Of a DNA stretch of 64,000 bases, positions 9,418-19,398 are shown one piece after another; within the stretch, counting starts at the first letter, position 1; each line of letters begins with the position of its first letter. Under the pieces are notes generated by a model. The model ran no database searches and was not told where the DNA came from. It saw only the letters and a program-made list of their open reading frames with translations. Origin of the DNA: Daphnia pulex (lineage: Eukaryota; Arthropoda; Branchiopoda; Diplostraca; Daphniidae); NCBI RefSeq assembly GCF_021134715.1, contig NC_060026.1, forward strand, positions 5,385,001 to 5,449,000, in the 5' to 3' direction. Position numbers and translations under genes: made by a program.

Positions 9418-10700
9418 ACAAAAATTTCATACAACTCTAAAGATTGTGTAACTTCAATAATAGGCAGGTGGATAAATAGTCGCAGTCCGTTTTTTGTTGC
9501 GGCCGAAACGACTTGCGCCTCCCGATATGCCCTCCACAGATCACCGGTCTGCAGGGCTGGCGTAAGGTCCCAACCGGTCGTCAGTCTCGACCGAATGTCC
9601 TTGAGCACTATCCGCAGCTGACTAGGTGGAAATAATTCAGGCGGTAGCTTACCAGTTGCCAGTAGTGCTAGACCAATGCTGACATCCTCCAACGTCATCC
9701 TCACCCAGTCCATAGTCTGTTGGGCAGTCCAAAATGCGTCGTCTATTCTCGCCGCCAAGAGCATCTGTCGTTCCAGGGAGGACACAGTTTCAACGATGTT
9801 CACCTTCCACCTGTTGAATTCTTTCTCCAGGGACATGTGGGCTTTGTTCGATTGTTGCATGACAAGGACGTGTTCACCTAGCTCCTGCCAGGTCTCGTTT
9901 ACGAGAGTTGCTTGTTGCGCCACGGCGTGGATGATTCCTGTCGTCTCTCGTACCAGGGCTTGTAGCTGTCCGTTCAGTCCTTCCAAATCGCGTCCGGTGG
10001 CCACTCCAAATAGCCACTGTAGCACTGTTCCTCCAGCATCAACCAGGCCTCGTTTGCTCTGTTTATCCGGTCCAACCAGTGCCTCTCGTAGCGTCCGATA
10101 GCGTCCGCTAACGATTTCCAGAAGTTCCAGTCCTTCCATCGCTCGGTCTTTCACCCTGGTGCGTAGATGCTCGCTGTTTGCCTCCGTTACACTCTTGTCC
10201 TCCTTCGCCATTACTGTAAACCAGTGTCGCAGTTCGGTGATCGCGGTTTCGATGGACCCGAGAGAGACATCGGTCACCACCACCCACTCTGAGTCACTGA
10301 AAAAAATTTCCCCTTGGAACTTAAACACAACTCCATCCTTCACGAACGACCCGAGTTGCATTCCCTGGCTCGGCTGTACCCCCATGAGGGATCCGAGTAG
10401 GCCCAGCAACAGAAGAAGAGCCCCAACTGTTGATGCTTTACCCGAGGGTCCGACCCGGTCCGGGGCCCCTCGCGTCCGTGTAGATCCCAGCAGTGTGGCC
10501 CCCTCCATCTCTAGGTGACTACTTGCTCCAACCTCCTCCTGTTGTACTTGGTCAGCTGAGGTCTCCACTGCACGTTCATCAGGTCGCCCAGTCTCCACTT
10601 GTGTAGCCGCTCCGACGTGCTCGCTACTCTTTTCATGGGCCTTGGGCACAGTCGATCCCGTCGCTCCTGTCATCTCGTTCTTCGATACATTTTCGGTCAC
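9342..10700 (-). pseudogene. Env-like fusion glycoprotein, N-terminal part
   Basis: A 452-codon ORF whose ATG lies 3 bp after the stop of the gag-PR-INc ORF. A hydrophobic signal-like segment (VGALLLLLGLLGSLMGV) lies about 90 residues in, so either the true start is internal or translation follows splicing. Near the middle a basic KQSKR motif is followed by GLVDAGGTVLQWLFG, which resembles the furin-type site and fusion peptide of insect errantivirus and baculovirus F-type envelope proteins. Long amphipathic segments follow. The frame is lost at about 9342 and the remainder lies in other frames downstream. Family assignment rests on layout and the cleavage/fusion-peptide motif, not on overall similarity. 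Confidence 0.65.
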
Positions 10701-10703
10701 CGT

Positions 10704-12131
10704 TCATTCTCCCTTCTTTACAAATCTCTTGATCCTTACGACGTGTGTAAGCTCCATCTGCTTACTCCTTGGCTTCTTCATTTCGGGGTTGAGCGCCGAT
10801 GCGCGACGAATCACGACATAGGGCCTTAACCAGCGATGTAGCCGTTTTTCTGACTGCCCAACCTTTCGAAAAGGTCTGTGCCCGAGTACCTCTTCTCCAG
10901 GGTTGAATCCCACGGCCGCCATGTGCTTCGCGTAGAGCTCCTTTTGTCGTTCTTGTACCTGCTCCAAACTCGTTCTTACCTCCTCTCTTGCCGTCTCTAC
11001 ATTTTGTGCCCCTGTAAGTGGCCCATTAGATCCGATTGAAGTTCTTGCCCCTATTGGCCTTTCGCCGATGAATATTTCTGGCAGTGCGCCAATCTTCAGT
11101 CTAGTTCCTAGTTTTTCCAATAGATCCTTCCCTAACAGCAGGTCTATATCTCCGTCCAGCACAAGTGCCTCTCCCTCCACTCTGATCTCTCCGTTCGAAA
11201 TCACCAATTGGGCCGCTCCTCCCGGACAGATTTCCTTCCCTTCCACTGAAACTAAGTCATTCGCACGCCACGGTCTCACTGTTAGCTTAAGTTCTTCCAC
11301 TAGCTTTGGGGAACACACGGATACCTCTGCCCCCGTGTCGATCACGGACGGGATACGCCTTCCTCCACACAAGACATCTTGGACCACCAATCGTTTAAAG
11401 TCAATTTTCAGTACCGGCCATACCTTCTCCTCGGTGTTCCTGTCCTCCATCCCGATCAGACCAATCAGTTGCTGACCAACACCACTCTGTCGCTGCTGGG
11501 GCGGGGGTCCGGGTTCTTGCCCTCCAGGGCAGAACCGCTGTATGTGCCCGGCTCCGCCGCAGCCATAGCACACGAACTGTCCATCCGGGGTCCGTCCGAA
11601 GTCCATCTGCTGCTGCCGATTGGACCTCGGGCAATCCCTTATGATGTGACCTTCCGTATCGCACTTGCCGCACACCGGCCTCCCGTCCGGAGTCCATCTC
11701 AGATTGACGGGTCGTCTACCTTGTTTCAGCCAGGGCGGTCCTTGTTGGGCGTCGCCGGTCTTCCACCCCTGCTGAGGTGGGTTTTCCGGTGTGTTTGCTG
11801 CTACCGCCCCAAGCATACATTCCATCCTCCGCTCCAGTCGGTCCATCCGCTCGTCCTTTGCCGGTGGTATTGTTTCTCCCAGCACACCTAGAGCCCACTC
11901 CTCACTCCGCGAAGTGAGCTCCTCGAGCCTTTTTACTTCCTCCAGGAATCCGTCGCAGGTTGTAGGTTTAAGGCTCCAGTGTTTCTCGATGACACTCGGC
12001 TTTAGTCCTCTCCAGGGGCATTTCAGCTTTTCGGCCTCCGCCATCCGTGGATTCACTCTCCGACAGAGGTCCAGTACATCGTAGTAGTACTCCCTTGTTG
12101 TTTCTTCTGCTCCCTGCTTCCGAGCCCTCAA
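10704..12131 (-). pseudogene. Gag-protease fused in frame to integrase C-terminus
   Basis: The open frame has no ATG at its upstream end; 12131 is a TTG and the frame extends upstream to a TGA near 12.22 kb, so the gag N-terminus is missing. Residues 1-140 are capsid-like (EYYYDVLDLCRRVNPRM). Two CCHC knuckles follow at about 154-167 and 188-201, each preceded by a T-P-D-G repeat, suggesting local duplication. The aspartic protease motif VIDTGAEVSVCS lies at about 263-274. Residues 380-475 match the integrase C-terminal region of gypsy elements (LYAKHMAAVGFNPGEEVLG, then W-L-R-P-Y). RT, RNase H and the DDE core are gone; the joint is near residues 365-380 and keeps the frame. Confidence 0.75.
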
Positions 12132-12249
12132 GTAACCTGAGCCCCGGTCAAATCCGGGGAACTTTGGTCTAGCGTAAAGTCGGACTCTTTTGCTATTCGC
12201 TTTTCTGTAGCTTAATCATCTGCCCGTAATAGATTTTATCGTGGGAAAT

Positions 12250-12400
12250 CTGCCCAGTACCTTACTTTAATATTTCGTCATCACGGCGATGCTATAGACA
12301 TCTGGTGGTGATGCTGGTTGTTGCGTCATCACGGCGACGACATCTGGTGGTGATTTGTTTGGGCATGTTTGGGCATGTTCCATTTTGGGGGAGGAGCCTG
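12250..12400. other. Junction between two LTR elements with a 2x direct repeat
   Basis: Non-coding. The string CGTCATCACGGCGA...GACATCTGGTGGTGAT occurs twice (about 12278 and 12326). At 12383-12433 a TTTTGGGG(G)AGGAGC / GCTCCTCCCCAAAA inverted repeat flanks the presumed LTR start. It is unclear to which element this stretch belongs. Confidence 0.4.
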
Positions 12401-12937
12401 TGTTGACACATTATGCGTGACATGAATAAGCTCCTCCCCAAAAGCTTGTTCTTTTACTATATATGGATTTTACAGACGAATTATTTTACTGTAATGCGCA
12501 GCCCAGCGCCGACCAAGAGTGCATACCGTTTAATATGTATCGTCTGTAACCCCGCCCCCTTCTCGCTGTCCCCTTTTTGACAGCCACGATCATGTTGTCC
12601 CCTTTTGACAGCCGATCATGTTGTCCCCGCATAAATGACTTCTTCCAATACAGGATCGTTTTGTCCCGCGATTGGAACTACGTTAATTATCGATACCCAC
12701 AACCCCTCCCAAATAGCCGCGCGGGAATCCGTATATAAACTCCCGTCGCAGCCCCTAGAGTTAGACTAGTCACCTCACTGCTAATGCAACAGTTGTAAGT
12801 TAAACTCTCCCTCTGTCTCTCTTTCTCTCAGTTTGTATTCTGTGCAAGTGTTAAACAATAAACTTAGTTCGGCCTAATAATCCGAGTTATTCTTCGAAGT
12901 AAGCGCGCCTTTTCAAGCCCGTGAAAAGCGCCTTACA
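12401..12937 (+). repeat. 5' LTR of plus-strand Ty3/gypsy element
   Basis: Starts TGTTGACACA and ends TTACA just before a TGG-type primer binding site, so it has TG...CA ends. It holds a TATA box (TATATAAA, 12732), a plausible start near 12762, a polyadenylation signal AATAAA (12857) and about 75 bp of U5. U3 carries short tandem repeats of TGTCCCCTTTT(T)GACAGCC (12567-12640). The left boundary is inferred, because no 3' LTR is present for comparison. Confidence 0.6.
12732..12739 (+). promoter_or_regulatory. TATA box in LTR U3
   Basis: TATATAAA, about 30 bp upstream of GAGTTAGAC, the likely start of the R region. AATAAA follows about 95 bp later, giving a short R. Expected position for an LTR promoter. 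Confidence 0.6.
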
Positions 12938-12939
12938 TT

Positions 12940-12953
12940 TGGTGAACGTGCCA
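12940..12953 (+). other. Primer binding site (PBS)-like sequence
   Basis: TGGTGAACGTGCC a few bases after the LTR end. The leading TGG complements a tRNA CCA end. I do not recognise the tRNA from this short match. Confidence 0.5.
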
Positions 12954-13130
12954 ACTCGAACTACATAAATGTAAGTAATGCACAAAATACCAAAATTTTT
13001 CCGTAAGGCTAAGACACAAGAAGGCGACTCTGTAGTTTCCCCAACTAAACAAATATTGTCCCCGGAAGAATTAGAAAAACTAAAAAATAAAATTAAAACA
13101 GAAATATCAACAGCAGAAATCAGAATCCAA

Positions 13131-14074
13131 TACAGTGGGTACCGAAAGTATCCGTACGGCTGAGAGGATCAGTAGGGAAAACGCGTTTTTCAAAACGCTC
13201 CCAAAAATAGAATTCTCGGTGGAATTCAATAAAATTTTTTTCAAAGGTTAACATTAAGGCGGGGTATCATGTGATTTTTTTTTGGAATTTTTCAACAACG
13301 CGATAGGTGGTTTTTATCGCGTTGCGTAAGTATCCGTACGGCCGAGAGGCCCAGTAGGGAATGGGCTTACTTTGGAGGCCTGTTATTCAGTAACTACGTA
13401 ATATTATAGGGTGGGAAATTTCTTAAAAAAAAGAGCTGCATTAGCTCTATCTGTGGTCATAAGATCACATTTTTTAAGTTTCATTTATAGTAATGAAATC
13501 AAAAATGAAAACACGAATTATAAGTTTTCCGTTTTCTTCCCCTCGATTCCCCATCACCAGTGTTGCCATATCCCAAAATCTCTTTCTTCCCTTGGACGGA
13601 AGAGGGAGAAAGAGAAAGGGTAAATATTTTTTGATATGGCAACACTGGTGATGGGGAATCGAGGGGAAGAAAACGGAAAACTTATAATTCGTGTTTTCAT
13701 TTTTGATTTCATTACTATAAATGAAACTTAAAAAATGTGATCTTATGACCACAGATAGAGCTAATGCAGCTCTTTTTTTTAAGAAATTTCCCACCCTATA
13801 ATATTACGTAGTTACTGAATAACAGGCCTCCAAAGTAAGCCCATTCCCTACTGGGCCTCTCGGCCGTACGGATACTTACGCAACGCGATAAAAACCACCT
13901 ATCGCGTTGTTGAAAAATTCCAAAAAAAAATCACATGATACCCCGCCTTAATGTTAACCTTTGAAAAAAATTTTATTGAATTCCACCGAGAATTCTATTT
14001 TTGGGAGCGTTTTGAAAAACGCGTTTTCCCTACTGATCCTCTCAGCCGTACGGATACTTTCGGTACCCACTGTA
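13131..14074. mobile_element. Foldback element: 940-bp palindrome with 440-bp arms, TA-flanked
   Basis: Arms 13133-13572 and 13633-14072 are inverted copies that match in every stretch I compared, with no length difference; the 60-bp spacer holds a partial CTCTTTCTTCCC / GGGAGAAAGAG complement. Ends are CAGTGGGTACC...GGTACCCACTG next to TA on both sides. Each arm holds two copies of AAGTATCCGTACGGC-GAGAGG-CAGTAGGGA (13146 and 13328), like subterminal transposase sites, and a CAACGCGATA/TATCGCGTTG hairpin. No transposase is encoded. The TA duplication suggests cut-and-paste insertion into gag. Confidence 0.9.
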
Positions 14075-14655
14075 TATACTAAACAAAACCACCCGACCAA
14101 ATGAAAGAGACCCAAAAGAGATAGAAAATCTAGAGAACGACATAAAGAATCTGAGAGCTAAATACGCAGAACTGATAGACCCAACGGTTACCATATATAA
14201 AACAAAGAAACGAGCAGTCGAAGAAACAGACCAAGCAACATCACAAGGCCCTGACAAGCCTAATCAAACTAACGCCGCCACGGCGAAACCACGTACCTTA
14301 CTCGATTCAAACGACGAGACTGAAGAAGGAGCAACAGCCCTAACAACTCGAGTAGAGGAAAGGAAAACAGAGTGCGCAAAGTGTCACACCCCCATCGTAC
14401 TATCGATAACAACTGACAAAGAACAGTGTAGGCAGTGCAACACACACAGAGACACAGGAGACGCGGAAGAACAAAAACCAAAAACAAACCAACCCCTGAA
14501 GGAAGAGCGGCCAAAAGAAAATATAGCAAGAGTCGAAAATAAAGAAGAAGAAGTTCAGCCACAACCCCCCAGGCAAGTGCACCTGCCGCCCATGCAACAT
14601 CAAGCACAACAACAGCAACAGGTAGCCAGATACAGAGCACAAGCCGGAAATATTT

Positions 14656-14657
<2 letters not shown>

Positions 14658-14690
<33 letters not shown>
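14658..14690 (+). repeat. (GAC)11 trinucleotide repeat coding poly-Asp in gag
   Basis: Eleven perfect GAC units in frame, giving eleven aspartates. Likely variable in length between copies. Confidence 0.9.
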
Positions 14691-14692
<2 letters not shown>

Positions 14693-15703
14693 AATGGCCC
14701 TAACAAACGCAGCCGTAAACGCTTGGCAAGCAGCAGTAGAAAGACAAGCTGAAATTCTCGAAACCGGACTAGTATTTATAAATGCGCAAAGCGTAAAGAA
14801 GGAGATACCAACATTCACCGGAGAAATCGAAGGAAAAATGGCGATCGAAGAATGGTTCAAACTAGCCGAACGTATGGCGACGCACGCAGCATGGACGGAC
14901 GAGCAAAAGCTACGTTTTTTCCAAGAAAGAATGAGCAAATCAGCTGCGAACTTCAACGATTCCCTAACAGCAGCCGACAAAGCTACTTATGCATTATGGA
15001 AACAAGCAATACTAGACGGCCTAGCTGACAATACAACGAAAGCAAGAAAGAAAGAACAACTGAAGACCCTCAAACAAGAAGAAAAAGAACGAGTCAGAGA
15101 TTTTAAAACCAGAATAGACGACACCTACAGAATTGCATACGGCGTTACCGCAGCAACAAGTAATCATAATGACGTGGTAGCACTTCGTGATGAAACAAAG
15201 AAAGACGTTTTGCTAACCGGCCTCAAAACACAAATAGCAGACCTCGTCTGGAATAGGCCCGATATACACGATGCAACATACGTAGAAACTGTAGAACTAG
15301 CCGAAGAATGCGAAAAAGTTGTAGAAATCAAGAAAATAGCAAAGAATAAAGATTTGTCTTCTGCCGTTACAGTAATGTCAGAAGAAGCCGAAAAAACCAA
15401 AGAAGAAATAAGCAACCTAAAAGGGCTGATCCAAAAACTGATGACAACACCGATTTCTCAACCAGCCGTTCAACTAGAAGAGAAAACTATAAACGCACTA
15501 AATAGATTGGCAATCTCAAACACAGACGGCAAATGGCCCAGCCAAAACCGTGAAAGAAGAACAGTACGTTTCGCAAGTGAATCACCCAACAGAAGCCGAA
15601 GTCAGACGCCCGAAAATAGACGGAGGTACAACACGCCAACTCCGTACAGAGGAAACCACGAAGGATCAAATTGGGGAGATCAAAAGCAATACGAATCTAG
15701 AAG

Positions 15704-18700
15704 ATGTTACGTATGCGACAAGAAAGGCCACCTGGCAAGACAGTGCTGGAGGGCAAAACAAGGCCCATTCGCACAACAAAATGCACGCCAAAACGGACAA
15801 CAAACATACCGACAAAATCAACCTGGCATGAGAACAAATCAGCCAAGGAACAGAAATTTCAACAATTTCCGAAATGGAACTGGGCGGAACGGCACCAACT
15901 AAAAAAGCTAAGAAGAAAACAGCCAAATAGCCTTAGTTATAGACTTTTTCATGTAGAAATCAGCATAGATAATGTAGTAACCCAAGCTTTAGTAGACACT
16001 GGCGCATCAGTGAGCGCAATTTCAGAATATTTCTTTTCAAGATTAGCCAAGGATATAAAGAAGAATAAAATTGAATCGGAGGACGAAAAACTCCATAGTA
16101 TTTGTGGAAAAAGCATGACCATAGCAGGAATATATGACCTACCGATAAAGCTAGACGCGAATAAGGATGAGATTTATCAACAGTTTTATGTTATACCAAA
16201 TCTAACAGAAACCTGCGTGTTAGGAATGGATTTTATAACACGAAACGCTGTCACGTATGATGGAAAAACAAGAAAGTTAACTTACACAATTAACAACAAA
16301 ACGTTTACAATAGACGATGAAGTAAAAAGATTAACACATTATAAAATAACATTAGCCGGAGTGAAAGTTGCAGTAAAAGAACCGACAGCAGCAACAATTA
16401 ATATAGAAGACCCAAACTTAGAAATCCATAGGGATAAGATAATGAAGCTAATAGATAAATATAAAGATATGACAGAAGAAAATTTATACGAACTGGGAAA
16501 AGCAGAAGGAAGTAAGCATTCAATCCCAACAACAGGACAAATCGTTTACCAAAGACCTAGACGACAAGCAAGAGCTTTACAAGGTATTATTCAAAAAGAA
16601 GTAAAGGAAATGCTTGACTGCGGGATTATAAGCCCGAGTACAAGCCCATACAACACACCGATCCACCTAGCCAAAAAGAAAGGAGGAGGATACCGTTTTT
16701 GTATGGATTTTCGTCATTTAAATTCAACAACAACTAAAGACAAATTCCCTCTTCCAAGAATCGATGAAACAATCGACTACCTTTACGGATCAAAATTTTT
16801 CTCGACACTCGACCTGATCAGCGGGTATTGGCAAATTGAGATAGACGAAAAGGATAGGCCGAAAACCGCTTTCTCGACGGAAGACGGACACTATGAATAT
16901 AATAGAATGCCCTTTGGTCTGACGAATGCCCTTTCTACATTCCAGCGTTTGATGAATCAAATTTTACTACCAGTAATTAAAAAATTCGCACTAGTTTACT
17001 TGGACGACGTTATCATATACTCCACTTCTATAGACCAGCATATAAAACACATAGATATTGTCTTAGATTTACTAAAGAAAGCAGGACTAAAAATTAAATT
17101 GTCAAAATGTACGTTCTTGCAAACGTCAGTTAAATACCTGGGACATATAATCTCAGAAAAAGGAATCTCTCCCGATCCCATGAATATAAAAGCAATCGAA
17201 AATTACCCAACTCCCAAAACAGTTAGCCAATTAAAAAGTTTTCTGGGTCTAGCCGGATATTATAGGAAATTTATTAAAAATTTTGCTGATAGAGCCCATG
17301 CACTAACAATTTTGACAAAGAAAAATAACCCATGGAAATGGAAAGAAGAAGAAGAAGAAGCTTTCCAATTTTTAAAGAAGTGTCTGATCCATCCACCAAT
17401 CCTACGCTATCCGAACTTTTCGCGAGAGTTTCTTATTCATACAGATGCGTCTGGATATGGTGTAGGATCAGTTTTAAGCCAAAAACATATAGAAGATGGC
17501 GAAGAAAAAGAAGTCGTCATCGCTTACGCTTCCCGACATCTAAATGATGTTGAGAAAAACTGGAGTACCATTGAGAAAGAAGCGTACGCAATAGTGCATG
17601 CGGTGAAACAATTTTACCCGTACCTATACGGAAGGAAATTTCAAGTATTAAGTGATCACAAACCATTGAGAGAATTATTAAGGAAGAAAGATACTTCAGC
17701 AAAACTAGCTAGATGGGCTTTATGCCTGCAAGATTATGATATTGATATCGAATATCGATCTGGAAAAACAAACCAAAATGCAGACTGCCTCAGTAGAATT
17801 CCAGAACCAGATAGCAATAAAGAGGCGCAACCTGAGCAAACGCCAGTGATAAATGCGCTGACAACCATAAACTTCGCAGAGGAACAAGAAAAAGATAAAT
17901 ACTGCAGGCGCGCGCGCGAAAAATATAAGAAGATGTTGAAAATAAGAGAAGAATTAATTAATGAATCAGAAACAGAAGATGATAGTATGTCGATTAGGGA
18001 TAATGCAATCGACGACAGCCCCCAAGACAGTGATCAAGGATATCTTACAGATGAAGACAACGTATACAACGATGAAGAAGAAGTAGTTGAGCTAGAAAAT
18101 GGCCTACTAGGTACATCTGCAGGAAGAATCCTGGTCCCGGAATCCTTAAAAGAGAAAATTTTTAAAAGATTCCATGACAGTCCATACGCAGGACACCTGG
18201 GAATAAAGAAGACGACAGCAAGGATTCAACGAAGATTTAAATGGCACAAAATGGGAAAAGATATCAAAGAATATGTTAAAGGATGCGAAATTTGCGCTAA
18301 ACGGAAAGCAGTAGGAGCAAATAAGGCACCACTAAACCCGATTCCTCCCCCAAAAGATGTATGGCAGACAATGGCCATGGACATCATGGGACCGTTAGTA
18401 GAATCAGGAAGAGAAAGAAACCAATATATTCTAGTAATGGGAGAATATCTGACACGGTACATTATCACAGCACCGATGCCAGATCAAACAGCAGAGACAG
18501 TAGCAAGAACGTTTGTAAATAATGTAGTATTAATTCATGGAGTACCAGAAACGGTATTAACCGACCAAGGTACGAATTTCCAATCAGAGCTTATGAATAT
18601 TATGTATAAACAATATGGAATCACTCGACTAAAAACAACCGCTTATAGACCCCAATGCGATGGGATGGTTGAGAGAGTGAACAGAACATTAGCGGATATA

Positions 18701-19378
18701 ATAGCCAGTTACGTATCGAAGGAGCCAACCACATGGTCCGATTTTTTACCATCAGCGACATTTGCATATAACACAGCAGTCCACTCAAGTACAGGATACA
18801 CCCCCTTCTATCTCATGTATGGCAGAGAAGCAACCGAGCCCCAAGATATGATTAAACCAGTCCGAAACCGGAACATGACTGATGTAAATATGATCTTCTC
18901 ACAAATGTGGTACGATGCACTCGATATCACTAAAGAAAAGCTAGAGGAAGCTAAGGAAAAGCAAAAAGCCTACTACGACAGAAATACGAAGAGAATAGAA
19001 TTTAAAATAGGAGACAAAATCCTATTAAAAGAAATGGCCAATACGCCAGGAAAATTCAACATGAGATGGGAAGGCCCCTACACTGTGAAAGAAAGAAAAG
19101 GGAATGTTAACTATAAAATATACGCAGACAACGGGAAAAAGATGATGATAGTACATGCGGATAGGATGAAACATTTTCACAAAAGAAAGTCACCGGAAGA
19201 AACGGCAGAAGAGATAACACAAAACAAATCGATAGCAGAAAAGCCAGAAGAAGTAAAACAAGACGAAAAGAAAAGAAAAACAAGTGAAAATCCCATTAAA
19301 GAGCCTAACCTGTCAGAGGAGCCCAGATACTCTTTAAGAAAAACAATCCGCATGCCAGATCGTTTCAGACCAAACTAA
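15704..19378 (+). CDS. pol: Pol polyprotein: protease, reverse transcriptase, RNase H, integrase
   Basis: An uninterrupted frame of 1224 codons, -1 relative to gag; the first 60-70 residues overlap gag, so the listed start is the frame limit, not a true start. Protease: LVDTGASVSAIS (about 97-108). RT: FCMDFRHLNS, DLISGYWQIEI, MPFGLTNA and the catalytic YLDD (432-435). RNase H: HTDASGYGVG (about 579). Integrase: zinc region H-x3-H-like with CEICAKRK (about 861), then catalytic D (AMDIMGP), D (TDQGTNF) and E (DGMVERVN). A GPY motif comes near the end (WEGPYTV), then a charged tail. All catalytic residues I can see are intact, so this copy looks young. The order fixes it as Ty3/gypsy. Confidence 0.95.
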   Translation: MLRMRQERPPGKTVLEGKTRPIRTTKCTPKRTTNIPTKSTWHENKSAKEQKFQQFPKWNWAERHQLKKLRRKQPNSLSYRLFHVEISIDNVVTQALVDTGASVSAISEYFFSRLAKDIKKNKIESEDEKLHSICGKSMTIAGIYDLPIKLDANKDEIYQQFYVIPNLTETCVLGMDFITRNAVTYDGKTRKLTYTINNKTFTIDDEVKRLTHYKITLAGVKVAVKEPTAATINIEDPNLEIHRDKIMKLIDKYKDMTEENLYELGKAEGSKHSIPTTGQIVYQRPRRQARALQGIIQKEVKEMLDCGIISPSTSPYNTPIHLAKKKGGGYRFCMDFRHLNSTTTKDKFPLPRIDETIDYLYGSKFFSTLDLISGYWQIEIDEKDRPKTAFSTEDGHYEYNRMPFGLTNALSTFQRLMNQILLPVIKKFALVYLDDVIIYSTSIDQHIKHIDIVLDLLKKAGLKIKLSKCTFLQTSVKYLGHIISEKGISPDPMNIKAIENYPTPKTVSQLKSFLGLAGYYRKFIKNFADRAHALTILTKKNNPWKWKEEEEEAFQFLKKCLIHPPILRYPNFSREFLIHTDASGYGVGSVLSQKHIEDGEEKEVVIAYASRHLNDVEKNWSTIEKEAYAIVHAVKQFYPYLYGRKFQVLSDHKPLRELLRKKDTSAKLARWALCLQDYDIDIEYRSGKTNQNADCLSRIPEPDSNKEAQPEQTPVINALTTINFAEEQEKDKYCRRAREKYKKMLKIREELINESETEDDSMSIRDNAIDDSPQDSDQGYLTDEDNVYNDEEEVVELENGLLGTSAGRILVPESLKEKIFKRFHDSPYAGHLGIKKTTARIQRRFKWHKMGKDIKEYVKGCEICAKRKAVGANKAPLNPIPPPKDVWQTMAMDIMGPLVESGRERNQYILVMGEYLTRYIITAPMPDQTAETVARTFVNNVVLIHGVPETVLTDQGTNFQSELMNIMYKQYGITRLKTTAYRPQCDGMVERVNRTLADIIASYVSKEPTTWSDFLPSATFAYNTAVHSSTGYTPFYLMYGREATEPQDMIKPVRNRNMTDVNMIFSQMWYDALDITKEKLEEAKEKQKAYYDRNTKRIEFKIGDKILLKEMANTPGKFNMRWEGPYTVKERKGNVNYKIYADNGKKMMIVHADRMKHFHKRKSPEETAEEITQNKSIAEKPEEVKQDEKKRKTSENPIKEPNLSEEPRYSLRKTIRMPDRFRPN

Positions 19379-19389
19379 TCAAGAAATCA

Positions 19390-19398
19390 TTACAGATG
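19390..19398 (+). promoter_or_regulatory. Splice acceptor-like site at env start codon
   Basis: CATTACAG immediately precedes the env ATG (19396). With the donor-like GTAAGT in the leader (about 12971) this fits a spliced subgenomic env mRNA. Pairing inferred. Confidence 0.5.

Larger units (their letters stand above)
8200..12240 (-). mobile_element. Errantivirus-like Ty3/gypsy remnant, internally deleted, env retained
   Basis: Order on the minus strand: gag (5' truncated), protease, integrase C-terminus, env. RT, RNase H and the integrase core are absent. The deletion keeps one frame, giving a gag-PR-INc fusion. GC content is higher than in the neighbouring plus-strand element, so the two belong to different families. 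The 5' end disappears near 12.2 kb, close to the LTR of the plus-strand element, whose insertion may have truncated it. Confidence 0.75.
12978..15902 (+). pseudogene. Gag polyprotein of plus-strand gypsy element, disrupted
   Basis: The ATG at 12978 begins a basic N-terminus (MHKIPKFFRKAKTQEG). The frame meets the palindromic insertion at 13131. After it, from about 14084, an open frame runs to 15902, read one base out of register with the first part, so a small indel exists besides the insertion. The later part has a CxxC-x(n)-CxxC cluster (CAKC, CRQC) near 14374-14440, a Q-rich stretch, an 11-aspartate run encoded by (GAC)11, a capsid-like helical region (EIEGKMAIEEWFKLAERMA) and a CCHC knuckle C-Y-V-C-x4-H-x4-C near 15703-15745. 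Gag would form the particle core. Its end overlaps pol by about 200 bp in the -1 relation, so pol was probably made by -1 frameshifting. Confidence 0.75.

Noticed and set aside
9676..12084. Several plus-strand ORFs (97-170 aa) rich in Ser/Arg/Pro
   Set aside because: Antisense shadows of the GC-rich gag-PR-INc and env frames; no motifs of their own.
13411..13794. Two opposite-strand ORFs with the same first 54 residues
   Set aside because: Produced by the palindrome arms, which read the same on both strands; no recognisable domain.
14269..14980. Minus-strand ORFs with poly-Arg/poly-Ser runs
   Set aside because: Antisense of the (GAC)11 tract and Q-rich gag region.
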